This document shows positions 22,801 through 33,298 of a DNA stretch of 64,000 nucleotides, piece after piece. A program made the position numbers and the translations under genes. The notes below the pieces were generated by a model. That model was not told where the DNA came from. It saw nothing but the letters and a program-made list of their open reading frames with translations, and ran no database searches. The number at the start of each line of letters is the position of its first letter. Position 1 is the first letter of the stretch. This DNA comes from Telopea speciosissima (taxonomy: Eukaryota > Streptophyta > Magnoliopsida > Proteales > Proteaceae): contig NC_057925.1 of assembly GCF_018873765.1 (NCBI RefSeq), forward strand, positions 17,619,568-17,683,567, given 5' to 3'.

Positions 22801-24012
22801 AGATGTCCACAATGCCTTTCTCCATGGAGAATTGGCTGAAGAGGTTTACATGGCCCAACCCCCTAGGTTTGAAGATAAAGCTCACCCGGCCTATGTATGC
22901 AGGCTCCGCCGGTCCTTGTACGGACTCAAACAAGCACCAAGGGCCTGGTTCAATCGATTATCCAAATTCCTGCTGTCTACTGGGTTTGTCGATTCTAAGA
23001 CTGACTCTTTGCTATTCATCTCTCGCCAGGGTGGTTCGGTTCTTTATGTACTAGTGTATGTGGATGATATGTTGGTAACAGGTGATTCACAATCCGGTAT
23101 CCCGGCCCTGCTTATGAGCCTGGCCCAAGAATTCTCAATTAAAGACTTAGGCCCATTGCACTACTTCTTGGGCATTGAAGCTAGTCGAACCAAGCAGGGG
23201 CTGGTTCTGTCACAAAAGATATATGTCACTGATTTGCTTGACCGTGCTGGCATGACAGACTGTAAACCCATATCTACCCCAATGCCTACATCTACAAAAA
23301 CTTCTGATTCAGGGGGTGTATCCTTTTCAGATCCCAGCAAGTACAGGTCCATAGTGGGTGCTTTGCAGTATGTCACCCTTACTAGACCCGATGTAGCATT
23401 TGCAGTAAACCGCGTATGTCAGTTTATGCACTCTCCTACCCCTGACGATTGGAGTCATGTAAAACGTATACTGCAGTACCTCAAGGGTACTATTTCTCAT
23501 GGTTTGTATTTTCAACCATCCTCGTCCATTACACTACAAGCATACACAGATGCTGACTAGGCTGGAAGTCCAAATGACCACCGCTCCACAGGGGCCTATG
23601 CGATATTTTTGGGGCCGAATCTCATTTCCTGGAATTCCAGAAAACAAAAGATAGTATCCTAGTCCTCCACTGAGGCCAAGTATAAGGCCCTAGCTGATGC
23701 GGCAGTAGAACTGATATGGCTATAGGCCCTTTTTACAGAGCTAGGGATTTCTCAACCAACAGCCCCAATTTTGTGGTGCGACAACATTGCTGCTACTTAC
23801 TTGTCAGCCAATCCCATTTTTCATGCACGTACCAAGCACGTGGAGATGGATTTCCACTTTGTTCGTGAGAGGGTGGCGGCAAAGGCTCTCCAAGTCCAGT
23901 TTATTTTCACTCATGATCAGATTGCGGACGTGTTGACCAAGGCATTACCAACCGCACGATTCCAGTTTATGAGGGACAAGCTAAAGCTCCGCCACACCGG
24001 ATCTTCATCTTG
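19860..24012 (+). pseudogene. Copia gag-pol polyprotein, interrupted
   Basis: The start is taken at ATG 19860 (MAGDNESAQA). Gag has LTSKNYLFWQSQ, TFLQRAKTISEELSAAG and a CX2CX4HX4C knuckle near 20705. Protease has WYPDTGAPHHVT (D at 20907). TAA at 21264 cuts protease from integrase, which shows CAACQMGKACH, FSDVWGPSP, QTDWGGEF and GAVERRH in the same frame, then TAG at 21840 and a frameshift before 21974. RT (22500-23350) has KARLVAKGF, QLDVHNAFLHG, YGLKQAPRAW and YVDDM (23057). RNase H has TAG stops at 23558, 23660 and 23723, then ADVLTKALP near 23925. A proline/threonine-rich linker precedes RT. Every nonsense codon after the first is TAG. Confidence 0.95.
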
Positions 24013-24020
24013 AGGGGGTG
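24011..24020 (+). other. Copia polypurine tract
   Basis: TGAGGGGGTG lies immediately before the 3' LTR start at 24021. Confidence 0.85.
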
Positions 24021-24331
24021 TATTGACCAATGTAGTCGTTCTCATTTAGAACGTGCTATATTGGACCTCAATATTCTCTTACCTTGCATGTTACCTACTA
24101 TGTTTACTACCTACCATGTGTACACCTACCTTGTATTTCTCCTTCCATGTATCTCTCTTACCATGTATCACTTGATCCTAAGAATATTGTGTTTTCCATT
24201 TATCACCACATGTGATATAGACTTTCCTATTATCACATGTGGGAATCGGATTCTCTTGAGTCCTACATATACATGTAATATGTCACATTGATTAACCAAG
24301 GAATACAAATCCTATTTCACACTGTCCAATA
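24021..24331 (+). repeat. Copia 3' LTR
   Basis: It runs from TATTGACCAATGTAG to ACTGTCCAATA and lacks the 15-bp duplication of the 5' LTR. Confidence 0.95.
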
Positions 24332-24511
24332 AGGAACAACGGTGGTAATCTTCCAAATGATGAAGATGAGCTCATGGACCCCCCACCTCCAGTGACCAAA
24401 CTGGGTTTTCAAGAGGCTACTGCACCAGAAATCAATGCTCTACGAATTTCTACAGCCTACCACAAGAAGGAAATGACAGTGCAAGGCGGTTGTGCCTTCA
24501 TTATTTCTTAG

Positions 24512-25236
24512 GATTTAGATAAAATAGGGTTAATGAAGAATGGATGCAGTGAACAAGCTTCCCCTCCCCCAAATACAATTTCATGTCATTCTAACTTGTG
24601 CTGCTGAAACTATAATTTATTGTTGTTTCTGTCTTTTAGTTCCTAATCAAGCAATCCTAATTTTCTGATCTTCGGTTAAAGATCTTATATTTTTTCCAGT
24701 ATAGATGTGTAGGTACAAACGCTCTGATTGTAGACAAGCTCCCCCCACCCCCATCTTCTTCCCGTGTTGCTATTATTATTGATAGTATCTCATATAATCA
24801 ATTGGGTACCTAATTTGCTAGGATTGTTAAAGTCTTGGTTGATTGGAGTGTTCCATCCCGCACTTTATATTAGAAAAGTCTCTCTGCACCACAGACTGAA
24901 AATCCTTTCGTTGATCATCATATTTCAACAAGATGCTTCCAACTATAAAAGAGATAAGTGGGAAATCTCCAAAAACTTTTATATAAAATGTATGTGGTAC
25001 ACTTCATGCACGCTTTCAGCCAAAGAGGTCAATGAAAGTTTTTTCTTATTTGTTCGATGCTTCCAATTATTCTTGTAATTATCTCTTTGGATTTCATTCC
25101 ATGGATGTAGAAATAGTTTGAGGAAATCATTCCATACATGTAGGAATAGATTGAGGACTCTACCTTTATAGATTATCCATTACAGATATATTCAATTTAA
25201 GATACACCGATGCAATTGCATCTTCTCATCAATTAA
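24512..25236. other. No gene recognised
   Basis: This may include the 3' UTR of the split small gene. There are AT-rich segments and no supported coding frame. Confidence 0.4.
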
Positions 25237-25246
25237 AGTGAAGTCT

Positions 25247-25474
25247 GAACCCCAAGGGGCAGTGCAGTTGGCAAGGGACGAGGCTTAAGGTAGCTGAAAG
25301 TCCTGAGTTTGACTCCGCCTCCCCCCTTGGGACCACTTGCCTGAGAGGAAACTCCCTGGTGAACATGGGGGGTCCCAGTATCTTCCGGCTCGTGGTGTTG
25401 CGGGGTCATGCACGAGCCTTGGAGGATTTAGTCGGCCAAAGGCCAAATACCTCTTGTTCCCAAAAAAAAAAACG
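25247..25474 (+). mobile_element. tRNA-derived SINE, full length
   Basis: A 10-bp direct repeat AGTGAAGTCT (25237-25246 and 25475-25484) flanks a 228-bp insert. It has an A-box-like GTGCAGTTGGCAAGG near 25262-25276, a B box GAGTTTGACTCC at 25305-25316, a non-tRNA body and an A-run near 25462-25472. It differs in body and tail from the SINE family at 29650 and 12820. Confidence 0.85.
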
Positions 25475-25484
25475 AGTGAAGTCT

Positions 25485-27090
25485 AAAATACAAGGATAGG
25501 TGGTAAATATACGTGGAAGCTTGGCTGCATAGTAGGAGTTAGTATAAGGACAAAGAATGACCCTAGATGTTGAACAAGCGCATGGTGAGATTTATGACAA
25601 GGTGATGACAACTGGAGACATGATGATGGATGGACAAGGATGACTAACATGTATATATATGCATTTTGAATGAAAATAAAGGATGAGCATAGAGATGTCA
25701 TACATGGATGATGGGTTTCATAATGTAAATTGAGAAGAAAGCAAGCAAAGCAATGATACATGCAAGGTATACAATCATGGCATAATAAAGAAGAAAACAT
25801 AATGAAGATGTCATAATTGAGAAGAAAAAAAAAATAAGGGAGTCTTAGTCTATAGGGGATGAGGATCATACATTGAAAGTGAAGAGAAGAAAAAACAAAA
25901 AGCATGTGTGTGAACACCATCTAGAGAGATGGGATCACACGTCTCTAAAGAAGCAAAACAAATACAAGATGAAAAACGATAAATCCATTGAAAAATAAGT
26001 AAGATAGAAAATGATCCTTACCTAGTTGGAAGAAATTCTAACTAGAAGAGGTGAAAGCTTTCTTTAGTGACTTTGGAGACTGGTATATAGAGATAGTATT
26101 GCCGATTGTAGGGGCTTTTCTTGTCTCTCTTCATACAACACTTCATCGCCAAGCACCGAAATCACCAAGTATTGATGACTCTAAGCTATAAACTAGAAGC
26201 TTGAAGTCTAAAGACCAAGCAATGAATTCAAAAGGCCATTGAGTAGCAAAACCCAAGGGACAAGAGATCAAGGGACCCATCTCAATGTAAGGGAAGTTGT
26301 ATTTATAGTTATAGAGGGATGTGTGCACTCCTAAATTTGTGCAAGGACCATGGGTTTGATTCGGATTGTTGGTAAGACATTGAAAAGGTTGTCTTTGCAT
26401 CGACGGTGGGTGTCTGGTCAAAGTTATGACCAATGAGGTGTGGAGATGTTATCAAAGTTAGGGTTTTTTTTACCTAAGGCAGCCAAAATTGACCTTGAAC
26501 GCAAAAGGAAGTAAAATTGAAGCTAAACATGGCAAGTTTGGGTGTCTCGGATTTGCACAGAATCAACATTAAAATAGGGTCGAGTCGACATCGAGATAGG
26601 GTGAGGTCGACATCGAGCTGAAATCGATGAATAGTTGACATCGATGAAGGTATTTTTGAGTGTCGGTGAGAAAGGTCTAAGTGTCGAGTGTAAATAGACA
26701 TTCAAAAGGATCTATTCAACATTCATAGGGGGTGTCGATATCGGTGGGAGGCAGGCTTGATGTCAACTCGGGGTCTCTAAGTGTCAGCTCTAGGTTTGAG
26801 TATCAACAATGGCTTTTGGGCTGGTTCTGTGCTAGACCAGGCTGGTTCCATAGAGGACTGGGTTGGGTTTAGCCCTTCCAGGGGTAATTTGGAGTGCTCA
26901 AGGGCTCTAGTTTTGGCTCTGATAAGGGTTTGCAGGGTTTTCCCTTTCAAAGGTATTGTAGGTAAACGATTTGGGAACGAAGTCGTAAAGTGCACACTTG
27001 CATTACATCTACAGATACATCGATTCTATGCTTTAAAGAATGTTCATTATTGTCACGGGAAGCCTCTGGGGGGAAACGACAAAATGAGCT
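25485..27090. other. No gene recognised; GTCGACATCGA-type motifs at 26.57-26.76 kb
   Basis: The interval has many short frames without recognisable content. Around 26575-26765 the motif GACATCGA recurs irregularly. It may be internal or 3' sequence of an unidentified retroelement. Confidence 0.35.
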
Positions 27091-27099
27091 ATCTATATA

Positions 27100-27228
27100 T
27101 AGAAAATTAATTCTAAGTTGGACTTGAAAGAGGGGAAATCATACGTTGGTGGGAGTTGAACCCACAAGCCCAAACCCGAAGCTAGAAACTTATCAGCAAT
27201 TGAGATACAGATGCTTCGGCTCCATTTG
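27100..27228 (-). repeat. tRNA-like repeat copy 1
   Basis: On the minus strand a tRNA-like head has GTATCTCAATTGCTGATAAG (A-box-like) and GTGGGTTCAACTCCCACC (B-box-like with a T-arm hairpin). A shared tail near 27105-27140 (AATTCTAAGTTGGACTTGA on the plus strand) follows. A second copy is at 28600-28660 joined to 29395-29440. It is probably a SINE, not a working tRNA gene, since the anticodon arm is not cleanly formed. Confidence 0.5.
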
Positions 27229-27596
27229 ATAACGTTTCTATTATGGGAAAGTTGTTTTTTGGCAGAATCATCTTTTTCAGATTCTGTGCTGGAAAACTGT
27301 TCTTTTGGTGTTTAATGACGTTTGATAAACTTGTTATGGAAATACTCTCAGAACATCAATGGTGTTTGGTAAAACCTGTTCCAAAACACAATTAGAACAA
27401 TAGTTTCTCCTCCCTTGTTCTTCTCCCTCTGTTCGAGTCTAAGATATGAACAAAGAAATCTGTCTGTCGACGTCTTCTTGTTCGAGCTCTATGAAAGAAC
27501 CAGTCTTTGTTCAGGCAAGAAGAGAGCCATCCGAGCATGGACTCCTTGGAACCGAATTCTGTAAATGGAACCGAATTAAATTTAGATACTAGTGTA

Positions 27597-27905
27597 TTAC
27601 AACAAAACAACAACCATTATCCCAACTAAATGGGGTCGGCTACATGGATCCGATAGAGACTATAACAGTAAAAGAAATAAGAGAAGTAAAAGGCAGAAGA
27701 ATAGAAAATAATAAAAAAAAAAGTCAAGCAATAGTCAAAGCAACATCCCAGGAACATTCCCCTACAAGGGGTCGATTACACAAGTCATTGTCTTCCAAAC
27801 AATTCTATATGCGGTCATACTAGGATCGAGCCATACCACATGTATATCATTTCTTACCACTTCTCCAATAATCATTTTAGGCATGCCCCTACTTCTTTTA
27901 GATAC
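27597..27905 (-). pseudogene. RTE-type LINE 3' end
   Basis: The minus strand reads MPKMIIGEVVRNDIHVVWLD and later IVWKTM, matching the C-terminus of plant RTE reverse transcriptases, as seen better at 42370-42772. The 3' end has ATGTAGCCGACCCCATTT and ends in a run of GTT repeats (AACAAAACAACAACC on the plus strand), the usual RTE tail. Confidence 0.65.
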
Positions 27906-28652
27906 TAGTGTATTATTTTATTGTAATACTAATATATTATAGTATCTTAATACATTATAATACAAATATATTATGGTATATATTACTAATATTAGTATTA
28001 AATTTTATAATACTACTATACCATACTATAATATTATAGTATATATATTATAATATATGGACCGAGTAGAGGATTTGGAACCAAACCGTGTAATAGCTTA
28101 ATAGAATCAAATTTCAGAATCAAAACCGAGCAAGTTCGGTTTGAGTATCGAATTTTAGAACTGGTATAGTTCTTATTTTGGTTCTGGGCCATACCAATAC
28201 TCCTGGAACCAAATCGAATTTTATAATACTATTGTACTACTATAGTATTCTAGTATACTACTATGATACTATACTATTACTATAATAACAGATTCCTAAC
28301 CGAATTTTATAATAACGGATTGACAGCATTATCTATACTATAATCACCGATTCCTAAACGAATTTTACCGAATACTATAACAACCGATTCCTAACCGAAT
28401 TTTAGAATAACGGATTGACAACATTACCTATACTATAATTACCGCTTCCCAACCAAATTTTATCGAATTTTATAATAACCTATTGACAGCATTACGTCAT
28501 TACCCATTCCAAACCGCGATTGACACTCGCTGGAAGCAAACCGATTGTCCATGTTTCTGTCCTTGCATGCTTCAACGGGTTCAAATGGATTAAATTTGAA
28601 TAAAAAATTCTAAATTGGATTTGAGAGAGGGAAACCTTGTGTCAAAAAAGGT
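27906..28652. repeat. AT-rich repeats, degenerate units at 28285-28505
   Basis: The part 27905-28060 is made of TAATAC/TATAGT-like steps. From 28285 to 28505 the unit beginning ACCGATTCCTAACCGAATTT recurs about four times at irregular 40-57 bp spacing, giving roughly two copies of a composite unit of about 95 bp. The right end (28600-28652) belongs to the tRNA-like repeat copy 2. Confidence 0.55.
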
Positions 28653-28660
28653 GCTACACC

Positions 28661-29394
28661 CTTAGTTAGTAAAGTCGCGTATCATACGCGTATTATACGC
28701 GTTCTCGTATTTTTAAACGTATAATACTCCCGTCCCCATATTTTCCCGTATTTTTATAAAAAAAACGCGTTTTTTAAGCAAGCACGTATTATACTCGAAT
28801 AATACACGTATTATACGTTTTTTTTATAAAAAAAAAATTATCCAAAAGATTAGAATTTAGGGAAACGATTTCACTTTCCCTTTCGTCCCTTTCGATTTGC
28901 GTTGAACATCCAACCGTAGCAGGCAAAAGTAGCCGCCCTCCATCTCCAATCATCCTCGCCATCTCCGTTCAACAAAGCGGCACTTAAGTCTTGTACTCTC
29001 CTCTTGTTTCTCTGGTCTTTCAATTTGCTCATGTCATTTTCAGACAATCTACATTCATTTCTTGTAGATTATTGATATTTTGGTATGTTAAATGATAATC
29101 TTAGAGATGTTATATAGCATATTATATTATTGTGTTTATTTTAGTTAATAAAATCATGATATTATTTTGTTTATTAGGTGGTGACTGCATGTTATATAAT
29201 GAATATATGTCCGTTTTTTTTAAAGTATTATTGCCGTCTATGCCGTATTATATCCGTATTAAACGCGTACCGTATTATTACCGTATGCATTTTATGAAGC
29301 CGGATTTTTGAAAAGTATTATTACCGTCTAATCCGTTTAACTGCCGTACGTATCCGTTCCCGTTCAATTGCCGTTCCCGAACTTACTAACTAAG
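28661..29394. mobile_element. Non-autonomous hAT-type element (734 bp)
   Basis: Ends CTTAGTTAGTAA and TTACTAACTAAG are inverted copies. A perfect 8-bp duplication GCTACACC flanks it (28653-28660 and 29395-29402). The interior is rich in CGTATTATACG and CCGTATTA motifs and encodes nothing recognised. It interrupts the second copy of the tRNA-like repeat. Confidence 0.85.
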
Positions 29395-29440
29395 GCTACA
29401 CCTGGTGGGAGTCGGACCCACAGAACCAAGGCCGAAGCCT
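29395..29440 (-). repeat. tRNA-like repeat copy 2, right part
   Basis: GGTGGGAGTCGGACCCACA matches the B-box/T-arm hairpin of copy 1 at 27152-27170. Its left part is at 28600-28660; the hAT element separates them. Confidence 0.55.
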
Positions 29441-29649
29441 TTAATTGATATAATAAATAAAGATTTTTGCCAAATGCCTCCCTCAAAATGCCCATTTGTA
29501 CAAATACACCTCTGCAATTTTTCATTTTCAAAACTCCCTCTTATTATCAAAACATTGTACCACTTTAGTTCAGTCCATTAGTTTAGATCGTTAGGCGTTA
29601 GTTTTAAGGAATCTAATGACCAAAATGCTCTTATGATAAAAACCCACTA

Positions 29650-29778
29650 AAATATCAGCTCAATTGGCAAAAGACCAACTCCTCAAAGAAGAGGTCATGA
29701 GTTCAAACCACCTTCGGGCATATCCCCATCCCCTATCTTCCCCCCCCCCCCCTTATTAAAGCTCTCTAATTACCAAAA
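29650..29778 (+). mobile_element. tRNA-derived SINE
   Basis: A box TCAGCTCAATTGGC (29655-29668), B box GAGTTCAAACC (29699-29709), a C-run, TTAAAGCTCTCTAATTACC and an A tail. The tail matches the truncated copy at 12820-12890. Only a short, uncertain target duplication (AAAATA) is visible. Confidence 0.75.
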
Positions 29779-30520
29779 AAAATAAAATAAAGAGTAAGCA
29801 GATCAAATTGCCCTCATCTTCCCCAAATCGTTTAGGGTTTGAAATTGGAAATCGAAGGGGTTGTGGAGATCTATTGATATTCCAGAACAAAATCAAAACA
29901 AAAAACAATATTCCAGAACAAGGAAAAAACTTTGGAACACTTTCTGGAACAAAAAAAGTGTTCCAAAATTGTTTTGGGAACAAGAGCAGATTCCTAGAAC
30001 AATTCCAGAATAGAAACAATTGAGTCTGTTCCCAAGATTTCCCCCCCCCCCTTTTTATCTCGATCAACACTAAAAACTCCCACCGCCGGCAACTAGATTC
30101 CGGCGGGTCTTAGCCAACCCGACGGGCAAAATTTGGTTTTCGATTCTGGTCTGTGTCAAGGAACCGGGTCACGTTGTCGGGTCAATGAATCAGGCTTTCG
30201 ATCGCTATTGAGTCGGGTCAGATACACATGTGCGACCCGCACGTGTGTTATATCTGGGTTAAACCGGTTGGGTCACGGTGGGTCAATTGAGTTGATTTGT
30301 AAACCCTATCGAGTCACTGTTGACACCTTTTTTTTTTTTTAAAATAAACCACTCGCCACTTTGGCCGACACATTCAGCCGCCGTTGGTGGCAATTCACCC
30401 ACCGATCTGATTGTCTCTCCGAGCTCTTTTGAGCGGTATATGGAACATAAAATTTCATTGGTGGAAAACTCCAGCAGAGGGCAAAATCTATACCCGTTAC
30501 CCTAAAAAACCCGATAAAAA
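29779..30520. other. No gene recognised
   Basis: The stretch contains TTCCAGAAC/GTTCCAGAA-type repeats (29870-30010), a C-run and a GGGTCA-rich part (30160-30330). No coding frame was supported. Confidence 0.35.
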
Positions 30521-30790
30521 TTGATTTTCATCGTTCAAAAACTCAATTCAATTGTTCAAACTTGCATACAAGTGGTCGACTTCAGCATCATTCCCCTATG
30601 GGTTGCTTTCCCTAGTCTCCCTCTCCATCTCTGGTGTGAAGATGGTCTAAGCATCACCGGTTCAGCCATTGGCAAGCCCCTCTGTTCAGGTCGTAGGCTA
30701 ATCACTTCCAGTCATTCTAAAAGTATAGAGACGAAAGGTTTCTATAAACAAAACAGATGCAGGCTATCCACAGGAAGTCATTCTGAAATA
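30521..30790 (+). pseudogene. DUF4283 fragment of an L1-type ORF1
   Basis: The frame contains IIPLWVAFPSLPLHLW and GLSITGSAIGKPLC, matching the core of DUF4283 (pattern LP-hydrophobic-W, LHLW, IGKPLC). It is much shorter than the domain and has no start or zinc knuckle. A near-perfect inverted copy of part of it (CTCTCCATCTCTGGTGTGAA) lies at about 30880-30908. Confidence 0.6.
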
Positions 30791-31710
30791 CACAGACAAA
30801 GGTTTCAATAAAAAAAACACAATGCGTACCGACAAAAAACATACAAATCTATGGGGAAAGGATTAGACCGATGATGCTATTCCATCTTCACACCAGAGAT
30901 GGGGAGAGAGGGAGGTGGGGCAGATCATAGGAGAGGAGTCGGACGCAAAATCCTCCCCCACACCAACAGGGACCAAGGAATCCTCCCCTATGCCAACACG
31001 AATGACTATAGCCTTGTATTATAAACGTTGTTGTAGGGTGGTGGTGGTGGTAGTGGGGGCAAGGTTGGGAAGGATGAAGGTGGTGGTGGCAGCAGCAACA
31101 GTGGTGGTGATGGTGAGACCATCAGGAGGACAATGTTTCATTTTTAACTTGAAATTACTACTTTTCTCATTTAATTAACTATGTATTCATTAAAGAGAAA
31201 GAGTAAATACAATTTCAATTTCAAACTAAAATAATTTCTCACCTATTTCAAACTTTCAATGAAATTTGATTTCTATTGCAATGAAATAAGACGCAGAAAT
31301 GACACCAAACAACTTCCAAAATAAAAATCAGACTTCTCAAAGAAAATTTCTAAAGCTAGGAACATCTTTCCCTTAAGAATCTCTCAATACACCTCTGTCT
31401 TCATAAAATAGGGGTATCGAGGATTGGATGTAGCAAAAATAGAGCTACAATGATCAGCAAAGATTTTAAAGATTATAGCAATAGGAGTCAGAAACATAAT
31501 TACCCTGAGGGTCTTTAACAAAATCTGACAGCCCTAACCCACTGACCACTAGTTCAATTTTATTATTTTTTTTTTTTGTTGTGGACCACTAGTTCATTTC
31601 AGTATGGCATATATTGTGTAAAATAAGCATTTATTGCCCATATGTGGGTCCCACTGGAGAGTTAATTACCTAACTGACCCGAAAAGTAGGATGGACCAAG
31701 GAAAATTATC
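30791..31710. other. No gene recognised; GGT-rich segment
   Basis: A GGTGGT-rich stretch lies at 31035-31125. The part 31170-31310 resembles the AATTTC-rich ends of other MITEs but no matching partner was found. Confidence 0.3.
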
Positions 31711-31871
31711 ACCTCCAGTTTGCTGACCGGCCCAGCCCAGTTCCCCAGTTCCTCTAATAAGGGGATGGTGGACCCCACCCGGGCAAGGTGTTTGGGCATG
31801 GGTAGAGAGGTCATTTCAATCCCCCTTTGTTAGAGGAACTGGGGAACTGGGCCGGTCAACAAACTGGAGGT
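31711..31871. mobile_element. Small MITE with about 50-bp terminal inverted repeats
   Basis: The left arm ACCTCCAGTTTGCTGACCGG...CCAGTTCCTCTAA is mirrored by the right arm ...TTAGAGGAACTGG...CCGGTCAACAAACTGGAGGT. The arms differ at a few bases and by a 5-bp CCCAG duplication at 31731-31740. Length is 161 bp. The target duplication could not be settled. Confidence 0.8.
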
Positions 31872-32399
31872 TATAAAGATCCTGGACCAACGTTGGTTAA
31901 CAAATGTTTGAGAAATCGCCAGCCGGAATCGATCAATTCCAATTCCAGTTGGAAAGCCTCATTGTGAAAGCAGGGGTTAAGCTGCATACATTACGCCCCT
32001 CCCCAAACCCCGCAGTGACGGAAGCCTCGTGCACTGAGTATGTCTTTTTTTTTAATAAAACCAATTCCCGATCGACTCCGGCTGAATCAGAATTGGAAAC
32101 CAAGGAGGCCGATTCCACTTCACTTGAACCATGGCTATGCAAATAGTTCATTTAACTCGGAAAATAACATACCTCATTAATCCATGCAAAACACCGGATA
32201 TTAACAAAACAGAAAGTGTCAAAAGTACAGAAATATTTCTTGGCACACCGCACATACCAGAGAAAAAACTAACTGGCCAAGTCTCTTTCCCCCCCCCCCC
32301 CCTCCCCCCCCTCCCCTTCCCCCTTCTAAAAAAAACCAGAATTATTCAAGTCTTTCCTGGCTCTATTAGCTAATACATATGCACACACATTTAATTATA

Positions 32400-32591
32400 T
32401 ATACTAAAACTCAAAAGATCCACAAAACATCACTTGAGATATAAGACATCTATCATAGGGGATTAATGTCCAGTAGGAAGGCTGCCCAGTTCCTTGACAA
32501 TTATATCTTCAATAACCTGTGCTCCATCTCAAAATTATCCCTGCACTTTCTCCTTCCTGTGGTCCTCGTCATTTGCACCACCTCCGAGCTC
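32400..32591 (-). other. Probable spliced 3'-UTR exon of NRPE5
   Basis: A strong acceptor lies at 32592 on the minus strand: branch-point sequence TACTAAC (32612-32606), then TTTATTGCAG. A matching donor, GCTG followed by GTAAGA, lies at 33168/33167, five bases after the NRPE5 stop codon. This implies a 576-bp 3'-UTR intron. The 3' end near 32.35-32.40 kb is a guess; AATTAAA at about 32385 could serve as a poly(A) signal. Confidence 0.45.
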
Positions 32592-33172
32592 CTGCAATAA
32601 ACTGAGTTAGTATCAAAATAATACAGCAATGGCACCACAAATTATCCTGGTAATTGAAGGATACATCACTGTAATATTAATCCAATCCTTATTTCCGTGT
32701 CACCCAAAAAGATTTGTGCATATGGACTCTGCAAGATCACGGTTTTGGCAAAGTAGAAGAGTGAAACCAATCCTAATGTAGGTGATGTATTGTTTGGTCT
32801 GAAACAGGTAATGTGGATGTTCTGCACTGTTTCAAGGCCACAACACCACCATTGGGTCATCCCTTGCAAAGCATACACAATTATTGAAATACGAAAGTAT
32901 CATCCTCTATATTCCTAAAATTTCATGCACCAGATTATGGTCACCATAGCTGGAATGTTCCTAGCAATTGTTGATCTCACTTCTGGTCAGATTTACTTTA
33001 CAGAAAAAAATATATAAAACTGAGTTTCTCCCAAGCAACTAATATAGTGATATGGTGAAGAGACTTGGTAATTTAGGAGTTCATGGATCTACTAGGTGTC
33101 ATGTAAGTTTATTGTTGAAGACAAATTTGCATAAGAAGAATACCAGGTTCCACAACGTGATTCTTACCAGCA

Positions 33173-33298
33173 TCAAACAACACAACGGTAAGTAACATGA
33201 AATCCAGTAATTTCACCACTGTATGAGATTTTCACCACCTGCCCCTTCTCAAGTCCATAATACCGAGCTATAGCATCATTCACCAACATCCGAGGCAT
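33173..33298 (-). CDS. NRPE5: NRPE5 exon 4
   Basis: Acceptor TTTTCCTCCAG. It starts [15 protein letters not shown], ends TYRCVV and stops at TGA 33175-33173. Confidence 0.88.
   Translation of the reverse strand: MPRMLVNDAIARYYGLEKGQVVKISYSGEITGFHVTYRCVV

Larger units (their letters stand above)
19464..24331 (+). mobile_element. Ty1/copia LTR retrotransposon with both LTRs
   Basis: The element is 4,868 bp, with 5' LTR 19464-19789, 3' LTR 24021-24331 and a perfect 5-bp target duplication AGGAA (19459-19463 and 24332-24336). LTRs begin TATTG and end CAATA. By eye they differ at about seven substitutions plus one 15-bp tandem duplication (5' copy, near 19545-19560), so insertion is fairly recent. 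Primer-binding site and polypurine tract are in place. Order of domains is gag, protease, integrase, RT, RNase H, as in copia. The gag style and short LTRs suggest the Ale/Retrofit group, which is uncertain. Internal stops make it non-autonomous. Confidence 0.95.
19279..24511 (+). pseudogene. Small unidentified protein-coding region split by a copia element
   Basis: An open frame starts at ATG 19279 (MAQQGLNDNVNKQF) with a coiled-coil-like NQLANIQAQLNGINNRLDNL stretch. It reaches the target duplication AGGAA at 19459-19463, where the copia element begins. On the far side, from 24337, the frame continues as NGGNLPNDEDELMDPPPP and ends at TAG 24509-24511. With the element and one duplication copy removed, the two halves join in frame, giving about 120 codons. 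One TGA (19454-19456) lies 5 bp upstream of the duplication. I do not recognise the family. It may be a short regulatory-like coiled-coil protein or just a chance frame; the in-frame continuation argues against chance. Confidence 0.5.

Noticed and set aside
25483..25920. 145-codon minus-strand frame, Cys/His-rich
   Set aside because: No recognisable motif spacing and irregular composition. It is probably chance in AT-rich DNA.
27127..27230. A functional tRNA gene on the minus strand
   Set aside because: The T arm is good but the acceptor and anticodon arms do not pair cleanly, and a second diverged copy exists.
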